Below, piece by piece: positions 22,337-22,434 of a DNA stretch of 22,434 nucleotides. How positions within the stretch are numbered: position 1 is the stretch's first letter; each line of letters starts with the position of its first letter. Made by a program: the position numbers and the translations under genes. Origin of the DNA: Bacteriovoracaceae bacterium UBA4096 (GTDB taxonomy: Bacteria > Bdellovibrionota > Bacteriovoracia > Bacteriovoracales > Bacteriovoracaceae); the NCBI GenBank assembly GCA_002381945.1, contig DFXY01000025.1, forward strand, positions 1-22,434, given 5' to 3'. The notes under the pieces were generated by a model that made no database searches, was not told the DNA's origin, and saw only the letters and a list, made by a program, of their open reading frames with translations.

Positions 22337-22434
22337 ATGTCATTTTTGAATGTCGATTTTCACCCTGGTCTTGAGGCCTATTTTAAAGAGCATGGTCTAA
22401 AAACTGCGACGCTGATCCAAAAAAGAGTGATTCC
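22337..22434 (+). CDS. N-terminus of a probable DEAD-box RNA helicase (cut by window end)
   Basis: ATG 22337 has GAGG (22327-22330) six bases upstream and begins a frame open to the end of the window, giving 32 complete codons. The translation contains F-H-P-G-L-E at residues 8-13 and TLIQKRVI at 25-32. This resembles the Q motif of DEAD-box helicases, where a Phe-x-x-L segment precedes T-x-IQ-x-x-x-IP by about 17 residues; the last codon fragment CC fits the expected Pro. With only the Q motif visible, helicase is probable but not proven, and no subfamily can be given. A TTGACC box lies upstream at 22285, but no matching -10 is seen. Confidence 0.6.
   Translation, partial: MSFLNVDFHPGLEAYFKEHGLKTATLIQKRVI

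Overview
The window is gene-dense bacterial chromosome with an AT-leaning composition. It carries about 22 protein genes and no tRNA, rRNA, CRISPR array, insertion sequence or phage gene that I can recognise. Housekeeping and metabolic genes (guaD, xthA, mdh, speD, murD, kynA/kynU, a three-domain aminopeptidase P, serC, tgt) alternate with many signal-peptide, lipoprotein, outer-membrane and secreted-enzyme genes. The organism is Gram-negative: there are beta-barrel proteins with an aromatic C-terminus, lipoproteins with outer-membrane-type +2 residues, and E. coli-class SpeD. The richness in secreted proteases and a protein-glutaminase-like enzyme, with divergent forms of core enzymes, makes me suspect the Bdellovibrionota (Bdellovibrio/Bacteriovorax-like predators). 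That is an inference from gene flavour, not proof.

Layout. 1-1985: 3' part of guanine deaminase, a stand-alone response-regulator receiver protein preceded by an unusual hairpin, and convergent exonuclease III. 2118-3171: a small XRE-type regulator and, convergent to it, a Gly/Arg-rich disordered protein; both share one bidirectional terminator. 3320-7929: malate dehydrogenase and SpeD, each with a readable sigma70-like promoter, then a METTL25/RRNAD1-like methyltransferase divergent from murD, and a 53-residue secreted peptide gene. 8020-12116: a two-gene kynurenine-pathway operon (kynA-kynU) divergent from aminopeptidase P. 12081-19429: a run of envelope and secreted proteins interrupted only by an actinobacterial-type serC. 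It holds a matrixin-like zinc protease with a C-terminal membrane anchor coupled to a beta-barrel protein, an EF-hand lipoprotein paired with a protein-glutaminase-like enzyme, and a small lipoprotein overlapping an 868-residue HExxH lipoprotein. 19392-22434: a tRNA-guanine transglycosylase that lacks the three zinc-binding cysteines, a secreted thermonuclease-like enzyme, an outer-membrane beta-barrel protein, and the start of a probable DEAD-box helicase.

How it works together. Tryptophan 2,3-dioxygenase and kynureninase form a partial tryptophan-to-anthranilate route whose formamidase is not in the window. The 12-19 kb stretch encodes two metalloproteases of different families and a candidate protein deamidase, all exported, together with barrel and lipoprotein partners; this looks like equipment for attacking or remodelling protein outside the cytoplasm. 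The most unexpected single observation is the zinc-ligand-free Tgt. Others worth testing are the protein-glutaminase homologue, the hairpin placed exactly between Shine-Dalgarno and start codon of the response regulator, and the terminators hidden inside convergent coding sequence.
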